Below are positions 36,535 through 44,023 of a stretch of DNA of 56,037 bases, one piece after another. Location: the NCBI GenBank assembly GCA_016932135.1, contig JAFGDJ010000123.1, forward strand, positions 1 through 56,037, read 5' to 3'. The position numbers were made by a program, and so were the translations under genes. The notes beneath the pieces were generated by a model. That model worked only from the letters and a program-made list of their open reading frames with translations. It searched no databases and was not told the DNA's origin. The stretch is from Spirochaetales bacterium (GTDB lineage: Bacteria > Spirochaetota > Spirochaetia > JAFGDJ01). Within the stretch, counting starts at the first letter, position 1. Each line of letters starts with the position of its first letter.

Positions 36535-36944
36535 GAGTCATCCTCCTTTAAACTGATAGCCGCGGTAACACATTCTTTCACGCAGGCGGGGTCGCCTCCG
36601 CAGAAATCACAATTTATCGCGACAGTGGTTTTATCGTTCATGAATATGGCGCCGTAGGGGCAGGCAGACACACAGGCCCCGCAGCTGATACAGGTATCCT
36701 CGTCGATGAAGACATAGCCGTTCTGAAGATGAATCGCTTCGACGGGACACACGGCTATACAGGGTTTATCATCACAATCGTCAAAACGACAGACACGGAT
36801 AACCGGTGCTTCCGGCCATCTTTTATCTATCCCGATTCTTGAAATCAGGGGCTGTATATACCCGCCTTTTGCCAGGGCACAGGCAGCCACACAGCGTTTA
36901 CATTCCGTGCAGTTCTCCGGAACAATCTTGAATCCCACACCCAT
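36519..36944 (-). CDS. Polyferredoxin, 4x[4Fe-4S], electron-transfer partner of AOR
   Basis: About 141 residues with cysteine groups CTECKRCVAAC, CRFDDCDDKPCIAVCP, CISCGACVSACP and CDFCGGDPACVKEC, the pattern of HycB/CooF/DmsB-like four-cluster proteins. It would carry low-potential electrons for the AOR-type enzyme encoded directly after it. Start is ATG 36944 (second of two nearby ATGs), which has AAGGAGG at proper spacing. It begins 11 nt after the GrdCD stop. Confidence 0.92.
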   Translation of the reverse strand: MGVGFKIVPENCTECKRCVAACALAKGGYIQPLISRIGIDKRWPEAPVIRVCRFDDCDDKPCIAVCPVEAIHLQNGYVFIDEDTCISCGACVSACPYGAIFMNDKTTVAINCDFCGGDPACVKECVTAAISLKEDDSCQEA

Positions 36945-36955
36945 GGGCATCCTCC

Positions 36956-39487
36956 TTACAGGAACGAACGGTCTTGCAGTATCCGTTCCGCCCTTTTTAT
37001 ATTTTCCCGTGAAACCATCACCACCGGTCCGGTGCACCCCATGCCGGATTCGCAGTAGATCCCTTCGTGCAGAAGGCTATCCACCGCTTCCTGGATCACT
37101 AAAACATCCACCCCTTCAATTTCAGCGTCTACCGGTACTTTCAGAGGCTTTTTCTCCTTCTCCGTCCGGAGGCCCTGCGTTTCCGCCGCCGGTGCTTTTT
37201 TGGCCTGGATAACCTCCGAGAGGCCTGCTTTCTCCGCCGCTTGCGTTTCTTCCCGCAGTCTTTCCGTCCAGGAACCGCGGATCATCCGTTCAAGATACTC
37301 CAGGGCGGCTGAAAGAACCTTCGCCCCCGTGGCCCGGGAGATGATTCCCACCGGTTTTCCATGGGAAAGACCGCAGCCGTATCCCGAGCCGGTGGTTTCC
37401 TGTTCGCCGCCGGTCTCATAGGCAGACAAAAGCTTCATCAGCGCGTTCCCGGTGAGGGAATCACAGACGACCACGTCGCAGGTTCCTTTCAGGATATCGT
37501 TCCCCCGCAGAAGACCGTCCCCCTGCCTCGACGAGCCGGCCAAACGGAGGGGGTACCCCTTTTCCATGAGCTGCCGTATCTTTTTCAGAGCCAAAGCCGC
37601 TCCTTCCAGGTTGAGGAACCCCACCGAAGGGTTCGCCAACCCCCAGGCACGCCCTGCCGCTTTTCCCTTCAGGGCGTTGAGAACCAGGGCTTCCACCCGA
37701 TCGTCGGAGGCTGCCCCGGTGGTAGTGGCGATAAAAAGCTTTTTCCCGGTGTGAGGCAACTCTGCCAACCCCACCGTGGCTTCTCCCAGGGGAAAGGAAT
37801 AATGAAAGGTCAGGGCTCCGTCTACCACCCCGTTTTCCAGGTCCCGTTCCATGGCCCGGCGGTTCTCCCCGGGGTCGGCTTTCCCGTAGAGGGTCACCCT
37901 TCTTGAAGGATCCTTTTCCCTAAAAGCCTCGACACCTTCCCGCAGTACCTCCGGGGGGCTCTCAGCGCCGGTAACGGTACAGCCGAGCCGGACAGATCCT
38001 TCCTCTTCTTTCTCCACCCGTACATCAGGAGATTCAGAAAAATCTTCCCGATTTTCCGCCTCTACCAGGAGGGAAACGCCGTCGAAAAGGTTGGTCATTC
38101 TTCCCAAAAAGAGGCTCCCCTTGCCGATGACCAGGCCCCGGTGAAACGAACCTTCCTCGGCCCACCGGAGAAACCAACCCAGGGCCGGAACCCCGGAGGG
38201 TATGTGCCCCTGGGTAGGAGCCCATCCTGAAACCCCATGCTTCGCGATAAAGCCGTCCATCTCCTCCCGGGTTATTTCCTTTCGCATCACCGCCATGGCG
38301 GCGATCATTTTCAAATTCTGCAGGGTTACATTCCCAGCGCCGGAAAGGCTCGTAATCTCCGGGTTGTGCATCTCCGGCGCGTACACATCCACGTCGGAAA
38401 AAGACAAGGCTGCCTTCTCCAGAGGATCGGCTACCAGGTTGCCCACCACCGCCTGGGGCGCCGAGCCGGCGCCTATCTTATGAAATCCCACGGCATCGAG
38501 GCGCACGTTGAGACCCGGTCCCGGTCCGCCTTCTACCAGGAGAGCGAAGGATCCCATTACATCTTCCAGCACTGGAAGGCTTTTTTCCAGGTGTTTTTTA
38601 GCGTTCATGGCGAGCTTCGCCGTGGTGCCTCCGGCTACCACCACCACCTTCTCAAAGGTTCCCGCGGCTACTAAAGAAGCGGCCTGCATAAGACCATGCA
38701 CCGGTCCGGCACAGAAGGAACGGGTATCGCTGCCGGTAGCCGCTTTAAGGGCGGCCAGTTCTCCCACGGCCTTGGCGAAATTTCCGCCGCCCCGCTGGTT
38801 CATGTCGCCGCAGGCCTCTTCCGAAGTCTCGATAATATACCCAATTTTATCGGCCAGGCCATCTCTTTCGTGGAGAAGCTGCCTCAAAGCGTAGACCGCC
38901 GTGGCTTTGGAAGCCAGGTTTTCCGTCATGGTATGGGCGGAAAGGTTTATGTCCGAGGGGTGAGCCGCTTTCACGCAACCGGACAGGATTCCTTCCCGGT
39001 AGAGCGGCACGGCTCCTACAGAGACGGCTTTGTCGATTTCCTCCGCCGATACACCCTTTTCCAGGGATGAAAGGTCCGCCATCGTCATGGCGGGCAGGGC
39101 TGCCAGGGTATCCCGGGCATTACGCGAAAACTGTTCCTCCAGCAAGACCAGATCGAAAACATCCGAGTATTTCATCAGACCGTAAAGAGCCGTCTCGTCC
39201 AGAATATCCCCGAAGGGACCTTCAGGGCTCCCCCCTTCCTGCCGGGTATACCAGGGCTGTTCAGGAAGGACGCGAGGGTCCAGGTTGCCGATAAACACCT
39301 GGTTCGGCGGGTAGGCAACGACCGCCGGAAAAGACCGCATGGAAGCTTCCAGGGTTTTGAGGAAGGGGCTCTCGGGGTTGGATTCCCTTTCCGCCGCCGG
39401 TGTGGTGCCCAGGGTTTTGGAAAACCAGGGAGCGTGAAACAGGTTAAAGGAACACCCGCTGATCCGACTCCGAAGCCCTTCAGGCAT
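36956..39487 (-). CDS. grdCD: Glycine/sarcosine/betaine reductase component C, GrdC-GrdD fusion
   Basis: 843 residues in which two normally separate proteins are joined. Residues 1-475 match GrdC (beta subunit, thiolase/KAS-like): ERESNPESPFLKTL, RSFPAVVAYPPNQVFIGNLDP, SFCAGPVHG with Cys 259. Residues about 497-843 match GrdD (phosphate-acyltransferase-like): GLANPSVGFLNLEGA, CDSLTGNALMKL and a C-terminal GIYCESGMGCTGPVV with two Cys close to where the acetyl-thioester Cys of GrdD is reported. Component C takes the carboxymethyl group from selenoprotein A and phosphate, and releases acetyl phosphate. The linker at about 476-496 is rich in charged residues. Start ATG 39487 behind CCAGGAGG; overlaps thioredoxin by 8 nt. 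Confidence 0.93.
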   Translation of the reverse strand: MPEGLRSRISGCSFNLFHAPWFSKTLGTTPAAERESNPESPFLKTLEASMRSFPAVVAYPPNQVFIGNLDPRVLPEQPWYTRQEGGSPEGPFGDILDETALYGLMKYSDVFDLVLLEEQFSRNARDTLAALPAMTMADLSSLEKGVSAEEIDKAVSVGAVPLYREGILSGCVKAAHPSDINLSAHTMTENLASKATAVYALRQLLHERDGLADKIGYIIETSEEACGDMNQRGGGNFAKAVGELAALKAATGSDTRSFCAGPVHGLMQAASLVAAGTFEKVVVVAGGTTAKLAMNAKKHLEKSLPVLEDVMGSFALLVEGGPGPGLNVRLDAVGFHKIGAGSAPQAVVGNLVADPLEKAALSFSDVDVYAPEMHNPEITSLSGAGNVTLQNLKMIAAMAVMRKEITREEMDGFIAKHGVSGWAPTQGHIPSGVPALGWFLRWAEEGSFHRGLVIGKGSLFLGRMTNLFDGVSLLVEAENREDFSESPDVRVEKEEEGSVRLGCTVTGAESPPEVLREGVEAFREKDPSRRVTLYGKADPGENRRAMERDLENGVVDGALTFHYSFPLGEATVGLAELPHTGKKLFIATTTGAASDDRVEALVLNALKGKAAGRAWGLANPSVGFLNLEGAALALKKIRQLMEKGYPLRLAGSSRQGDGLLRGNDILKGTCDVVVCDSLTGNALMKLLSAYETGGEQETTGSGYGCGLSHGKPVGIISRATGAKVLSAALEYLERMIRGSWTERLREETQAAEKAGLSEVIQAKKAPAAETQGLRTEKEKKPLKVPVDAEIEGVDVLVIQEAVDSLLHEGIYCESGMGCTGPVVMVSRENIKRAERILQDRSFL

Positions 39488-39803
39488 CAAGAACCTCCTG
39501 GAGCTTTGTCTTCACATCGTCGGCGGTAAAGGATCCGCCGGTAAGAAAGGCTTTTCGTTCGCCGTCTTTGAAAATAAGGACGGAGGGAAGACTCATCACC
39601 TGTTCCCGCATGGCGAGCCTGCGGTTTCCCTGGATATTCACCTTGGCAAAGAGCGCCTTCCTGCTGAATTCCTCTTCCAGGGCCTCTAGTCCCGGCATAA
39701 TCTGCATACACCGAACACAGGTTTCACCCCAGAAATCCACCACGGTGACGCCCTTGCCATTTATAACATGACTGTCATAGGTATCCTTGTTCAGTTCCGT
39801 CAT
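39480..39803 (-). CDS. trxA: Thioredoxin of the reductase operon
   Basis: 107 residues with the thioredoxin fold: VVDFWGETC, active site C29-V-R-C32 (unusual compared with CGPC), and cis-Pro in LPSVLIFKDGE. In Grd systems a dedicated thioredoxin and thioredoxin reductase re-reduce selenoprotein A after each turnover. No thioredoxin reductase gene is in the window. It lies 28 nt after grdA and overlaps the GrdCD start. Confidence 0.92.
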   Translation of the reverse strand: MTELNKDTYDSHVINGKGVTVVDFWGETCVRCMQIMPGLEALEEEFSRKALFAKVNIQGNRRLAMREQVMSLPSVLIFKDGERKAFLTGGSFTADDVKTKLQEVLDA

Positions 39804-39831
39804 GGTGTTCGTCTCCCCTCCTGAAACGTGC

Positions 39832-40290
39832 TTATGAGCACTGTTTTCGTATCGTCGTTACTTCCCCGATAATGGCAGCCACATCCAGCACCATTTCCAT
39901 CATGCCGATGTTTTCGTCATACAATCCGGGATCGATTTCACTTTTTATCTCCGGTTCAACTATGTGATACGCCGGGAGTCCCAACTGGACCCCTGTCAAT
40001 GGACCCGCGTAGGCCGGATCACCCGCCATAACGGTTTCAACCACCAGGCCGCTGGCCTCGGCATCCCCGCCCCCCAGCAGCACCAGGACATTGTCCTTGC
40101 CGTGCTGCTCGGTCAGGTCAAGCACCCGTTTCTGGTTTTCCAGGTCCATTGCTCCAGCCGACGTTCAGACATAGCATTCCGTGGCGGAATAGACTATTTC
40201 AACATTCTTGCCGGCCAGGCAGTTCGCCATGGCCGGGGCGGGGATTCCGTCCCTGTCGCCGAGAATGATGATCTTTTTCCCCTCGAGCAT
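39832..40290 (-). CDS. grdA: Glycine/sarcosine/betaine reductase selenoprotein A (contains Sec)
   Basis: One gene of 153 codons read through an in-frame UGA (codon 42). Translation from ATG 40290 (AGAGGAGG upstream) gives [15 protein letters not shown], then the hallmark [13 protein letters not shown] with U = Sec, and ends at 39832; the usual GrdA length is about 150-158 and the Sec lies near residue 44. Translated naively, only a 105-residue C-terminal piece starting at MDLENQ would be called. GrdA carries the carboxymethyl group on Sec between protein B and protein C. Placed between grdE and trxA. Confidence 0.96.
40165..40167 (-). other. UGA selenocysteine codon of grdA
   Basis: The TGA is preceded by TGC TAT GTC and followed by ACG TCG GCT GGA GCA ATG GAC, giving CYVUTSAGAMD, the GrdA Sec motif. 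It lies exactly 41 codons after ATG 40290, in frame with the downstream piece. Confidence 0.95.
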
Positions 40291-40334
40291 GCTTTATCAC
40301 CTCCTCTTTTATAGAATAGTATCCACTCTTTCGC

Positions 40335-41645
40335 CTAATAAGGGACCCCGGCCAGTCTGCCGATGCCGCTTTGGTTGGCGCCGCAGTAAAACGCGGTAAT
40401 AACATCAAAGGTTCTTTCAATGTCCGCCGGTTCCGGGTCTCCGCCCATTTCCATGTTGAGCCGAAGCCGGTCTCCTCCGGCTACCCGCTGAACCCTGGGG
40501 ATGGTAGTGGGCTTTTCGATGGACCCGGTGGAAACCACATACTTCGCCTCCGGAACATCGTCCACCAGGAGGATTCCCTCGGTGCCGTCGGGTCCGCCGA
40601 ACTCAAAGGTAAAAGGAACCGCCTTGATGCCCCATTTCTCACAGGTCTGCAGGGTCAGCATGGCATCGGTGGCGGCGTTCCCTCCCCCTTCCCAGGAAAT
40701 GATCACCCCGTCGGCGCCCAGCATTCTCACCTGGTTGGCCGCGATATTGGCCACCCGCTGTTTTTCGAAATGGGAATTGTTGTGTCCCCGGTCGAAGATC
40801 ACCCCGACAAAGTTGCAGGTCTTTCCGTGCATCCGGGATAATTCCATCACCACCGGCAGATTGTTTTGAATGTAGGTGGGAATCTTGAAACAGGGCCACA
40901 CGTAATTGCCGCTGACGATACAGCCGTCCATCACTTCGGTAGGAGACAGGTGCACCGGAACGATATTGTGGACATCCCAGCCGTAGAGATAGGTGTTGGC
41001 ATAGGTTCCCTGATTCTGACACTGGGTGACATAGGCAATTTTTGGCAGGCTTGCGTCCACCGGAGTGTCGAAATCAAAGACCTCGGTCTCTTCAGGTGAG
41101 AGGTTTCTGATCGCTTCACCCAGGTACCTCACCGCCCGTACGCCCGCGTTCCGCACGGCGTTGTCGTATTCCACATCCGATGCGCCGGTGTTCATCTCCA
41201 TTCTCAACAGGAGGTTGAAGGTCTCGCTGAAGGGAGAATAGCCCGCCGCCGGCCCGGTCATGTCCACGATGGCTTCCCGGGGATACAGCAAGGCGGATTT
41301 GCCCGCCCAGGGAAGCTCGGCGCATTCCATCACCGCCAGGTTCTTGATCAGGTGGGTTTTGCCGTTTCCCACGGTGGTTGGCTCGCTGAAGAAACCGGGA
41401 AGGAATTCCCCCTCCCCTTGAGTTTTCACCCCCACCTGCAGAGTATCCAAGAGATGAACAATGCGGGTATTTTCTCCCGGCTTCACGATTTCCAGCTCTA
41501 AAGAGGCGATATGGTCGTTCTCATCCCCCTGCAGGATAAGCTCGATGAGTTCTTTTTTATCTACCTTGAGGGTCCCGCCCGTAAGCTCCGTTTTATCGGA
41601 GAATTCCAGGTTTTGTAACGTAAAGTATCCTCTTTCCAGTTTCAT
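40335..41645 (-). CDS. grdE: Substrate-specific reductase component B, proprotein (GrdE/GrdG/GrdI type)
   Basis: 436 residues. The family site for self-cleavage, VTQCQNQGTYANTYLYGWDV, is present with Cys 209 as the likely position that becomes the N-terminal pyruvoyl group of the large fragment. Other blocks: FFSEPTTVGNGKTHLIKNLAVM and VIISWEGGGNAATDAMLT. With the GrdB-type selenoprotein it forms component B, which activates the amine of glycine, sarcosine or betaine through the pyruvoyl carbonyl. Start ATG 41645 behind GGAAGGGG, 13 nt after the GrdB-type stop. The exact amine is not decided. Confidence 0.93.
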   Translation of the reverse strand: MKLERGYFTLQNLEFSDKTELTGGTLKVDKKELIELILQGDENDHIASLELEIVKPGENTRIVHLLDTLQVGVKTQGEGEFLPGFFSEPTTVGNGKTHLIKNLAVMECAELPWAGKSALLYPREAIVDMTGPAAGYSPFSETFNLLLRMEMNTGASDVEYDNAVRNAGVRAVRYLGEAIRNLSPEETEVFDFDTPVDASLPKIAYVTQCQNQGTYANTYLYGWDVHNIVPVHLSPTEVMDGCIVSGNYVWPCFKIPTYIQNNLPVVMELSRMHGKTCNFVGVIFDRGHNNSHFEKQRVANIAANQVRMLGADGVIISWEGGGNAATDAMLTLQTCEKWGIKAVPFTFEFGGPDGTEGILLVDDVPEAKYVVSTGSIEKPTTIPRVQRVAGGDRLRLNMEMGGDPEPADIERTFDVITAFYCGANQSGIGRLAGVPY

Positions 41646-41658
41646 CTTCGACCCCTTC

Positions 41659-42996
41659 CTAGGCAATTGTCACGTTGAAGACCGTCGGCCCTTCAACCCC
41701 GGTAGTCACGGCTTCCAAGGCCTTTTCCACCAGGCGCTGCCGGAATTCCACTTCCCTGTCCGCCGGCAGTTCCGGATCTCCCGCGGGATAGGGAATGCCT
41801 CCCCCGGTGATGATCCGGCTCACACCCACCGATTTTGCCACCGAAGGGATCGCCGTTATGAGAGCCGCCGGAATACCGGCACGCTCGGCCTCTTTCTGCA
41901 TCGTTGACACGCAACGAGTACAGGTGCCTCATGTGGAGGTGTATATCGCCGCGGATACACCCTTCCTTTTCAGTTCTTCCGCCAGTTCGGCACCGAGCTT
42001 CTTGCTCATGGCCACGTTGGTGCCGATGCCGCAGAGGGCGAAGTATTCCTGGTGCAGATGTGCGAAAACTCCTTTCTGCTCCAGTTTTCGCAGGGCATCC
42101 AGGGGAACCACCCGGTCGGGATCTTCATCCACCCAGGTGGAGTCGTATCCGCCGTGAATTCCCTTGAATTCCGCCGCCGGCAGTTCTTCCAGTCCTTGGA
42201 TGGAATAGACCCCGTAGCGGTCGGCGAAGGCCTGCTTCAGCTTGTCCGGGTTTCCCCGGGGCACCATGCCGCCGCCGGTGATCACAGCGATGACCGCCTG
42301 TTTAAGGTCATCCACGGGGGCTGCCGGGGGAACCTGTTCAAACCCCCTTAAAGGAGCTTCCGTCATGGGATCTTCCCCGGATAAGCGTTTCATCAGCATG
42401 TCGACAGCCCGTAAGGCCGCCGGTCTCTCTACAAATTCGTTCCACCGGTATCCGCTCTGGATATAGCCGTCTTCCAGGGCTGATCCAAGGGAGCCGTTTT
42501 TTCCCAGCTTCACTACCACCGGTGCCAGGGCCGGGAGAGCCTGCCTCATAGCGGCGGCCTTTTCGCCCACGGGGTAGATATAGCAGTACTGCTTGTAGAT
42601 ATCCACCGCCGGGTTTTCCGGGTACATGGCCACCAGCGAGGGAATGCCCAGCTTTTCCTTGGCCATCCGTCCCACCAGGCCGCAGGCCAGGCCATATCGA
42701 CCGGCATTGAACGCCGGTCCGGCCAGAACTACATCGGGTTTGACTTCCTCGATGAGACGTCGTATTTCTTCCAGAACCTCATCGGTTTCCTGGTTGATCC
42801 GGTTGTCTCCGCACCAGATTGTTCGAACGATACGGCCTTCACCCTTCAGAAGACCGGTGAGGCCGGTCCCCGGCCCCTTCGGTCCGTCTTCAAACCCTAC
42901 CGGCACGCCGCCGGCTTCTTCTCCGCCGATGCCGGCGAAGAACTGATTGATGTAGTGGACTATTTTTACCTCTCTGCTCTTATCTGTGTCGGTCAC
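41659..42996 (-). CDS. grdB: Substrate-specific reductase component B selenoprotein (GrdB/GrdF/GrdH type, contains Sec)
   Basis: One gene of 446 codons with an in-frame UGA at codon 356. Opening KIVHYINQFFAGIGGEEAGG and PDVVLAGPAFNAGRYGLACG are typical of GrdB. Around the UGA the translation is AAIYTST-U-GTCTRCVSTM, matching the family's UxxCxxC Sec motif; the piece after it (VGVSRIITGGGIPYPAGDPEL) is the standard C-terminus. Start is GTG 42996, one base after the carbamoyltransferase stop, with GGGAGG upstream. GrdB (glycine), GrdF (sarcosine) and GrdH (betaine) cannot be told apart safely here. Confidence 0.95.
41929..41931 (-). other. UGA selenocysteine codon of grdB-type gene
   Basis: TGA preceded by TAC ACC TCC ACA and followed by GGC ACC TGT ACT CGT TGC. 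Directly after it GGCAC and GUGUC (bases 4-8 and 22-26 counted from U of UGA) can pair, a possible short SECIS stem. Confidence 0.93.
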
Positions 42997-42997
42997 G

Positions 42998-44002
42998 TTA
43001 TCGATAGCCTCCCATCAGCAGGGCCAGGAGCCCTTTCTCCGTGTGAAGCCTGTTTTCCGCTTCATCGAAAATGATGGACTGCGGGCTGTTCAGCACTTCG
43101 TCGGTCACTTCGTTGTTCCTGGAAATCGGCATGCAGTGCATCACCAGGGCGTCTTTCCTGGCCATTTCCACAACCTTCTTTGTCACGCACCAGGAGCCGT
43201 CACCGAGCTTGTCTTTCTGCGCCTGGAACTCCGGGTCGCCCTGGAAATGGGTCTCCAGCCCCTTGGCAAAGACCTCGGGGGAAACCCAGGAATAGACGTT
43301 GATGAAATCGGCGTTTTTAGCCGCTTCCTCGTAGCTACGGACGATCTTCACGCTGCCCCCCGATTCTTTCGCCGCCTTGTCGGCCAGGGCTTTCAGGTTC
43401 ATGTCGGGTTCAAAACCCTCGGGGCAGGCAATTTCCAGGTCAAATCCAAGTTTGCCCGCCATGAGCATGGTAGAGTTTGTCAGACCCGCCGGGGGATTAG
43501 CGCTGCGGTATCCCCAGAGAAGGGCAACCTTGGCGCCCTTTACCGGGCCTTTCTTTTCCATCATGGTCATGACGTCGGCGAAGGCCTGGCAGGGGTGCTC
43601 CACCGGGCAGGAAGCGTTCAGCAGGGGAATACTGGCGTATTCGGCAGCGGCTTCCAGGCGGTCTCTTCTGATGGCCCGGTAGGCGATACCGTCCAGATAA
43701 CGGTCAATGGTAAGGATCGTGTCCCGCCAGTCTTCTTCGGCGGCTTCCCCGACCCAGAGCCTGCTCTGATCCAGCCAGAGCATGTGACCCCCCAGCTGCA
43801 TCATGGCGGTTTCAAAGGAAATACTCGTTCTGGTGGAGGGGGATTCAAAAATACCTCCCAGACTCTTGCCCTCCAGGAGCTTATGGGGCATGCCCATCTT
43901 GAGCATCCTCTTCAGCTCCCGGGAAACCTCGATGGTAAACTCGATTTCTTCCTTGTCGAAATCGGCGATCCCCTTGATATCTCTTCCTTTCAAGTCTCTC
44001 AT
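42998..44002 (-). CDS. Knotted carbamoyltransferase (YgeW-like)
   Basis: 334 residues of the aspartate/ornithine carbamoyltransferase superfamily. Carbamoyl-phosphate motif SPSTRTSISFET (STRT at 56-59), HPCQ at 136-139 and HCMP at 289-292. The ANPPAGLTNSTMLMA loop after residue 168 and the long TKKVVEMARKDALVMHCMP stretch suggest the knotted subgroup (AOTC/SOTC/YgeW) and not anabolic ArgF. YgeW sits in the purine/ureide cluster of E. coli. Here it is between hydantoinases and reductase genes, so splitting an N-carbamoyl amino acid with phosphate to carbamoyl phosphate and a free amino acid is the most sensible role (inference). It starts 21 nt after the opine-dehydrogenase stop. Confidence 0.85.
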   Translation of the reverse strand: MRDLKGRDIKGIADFDKEEIEFTIEVSRELKRMLKMGMPHKLLEGKSLGGIFESPSTRTSISFETAMMQLGGHMLWLDQSRLWVGEAAEEDWRDTILTIDRYLDGIAYRAIRRDRLEAAAEYASIPLLNASCPVEHPCQAFADVMTMMEKKGPVKGAKVALLWGYRSANPPAGLTNSTMLMAGKLGFDLEIACPEGFEPDMNLKALADKAAKESGGSVKIVRSYEEAAKNADFINVYSWVSPEVFAKGLETHFQGDPEFQAQKDKLGDGSWCVTKKVVEMARKDALVMHCMPISRNNEVTDEVLNSPQSIIFDEAENRLHTEKGLLALLMGGYR

Positions 44003-44023
44003 CCTTCTTCCTCCCTCTTGGAT

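Noticed and set aside
39832-40149. Separate 105-residue gene starting at MDLENQ
   Set aside because: It is the part of grdA behind the Sec UGA; the upstream frame with a strong ribosome site continues into it.
41659-41910. Separate 83-residue gene starting at MSTMQK
   Set aside because: It is the C-terminal part of the grdB-type selenoprotein after its UGA.
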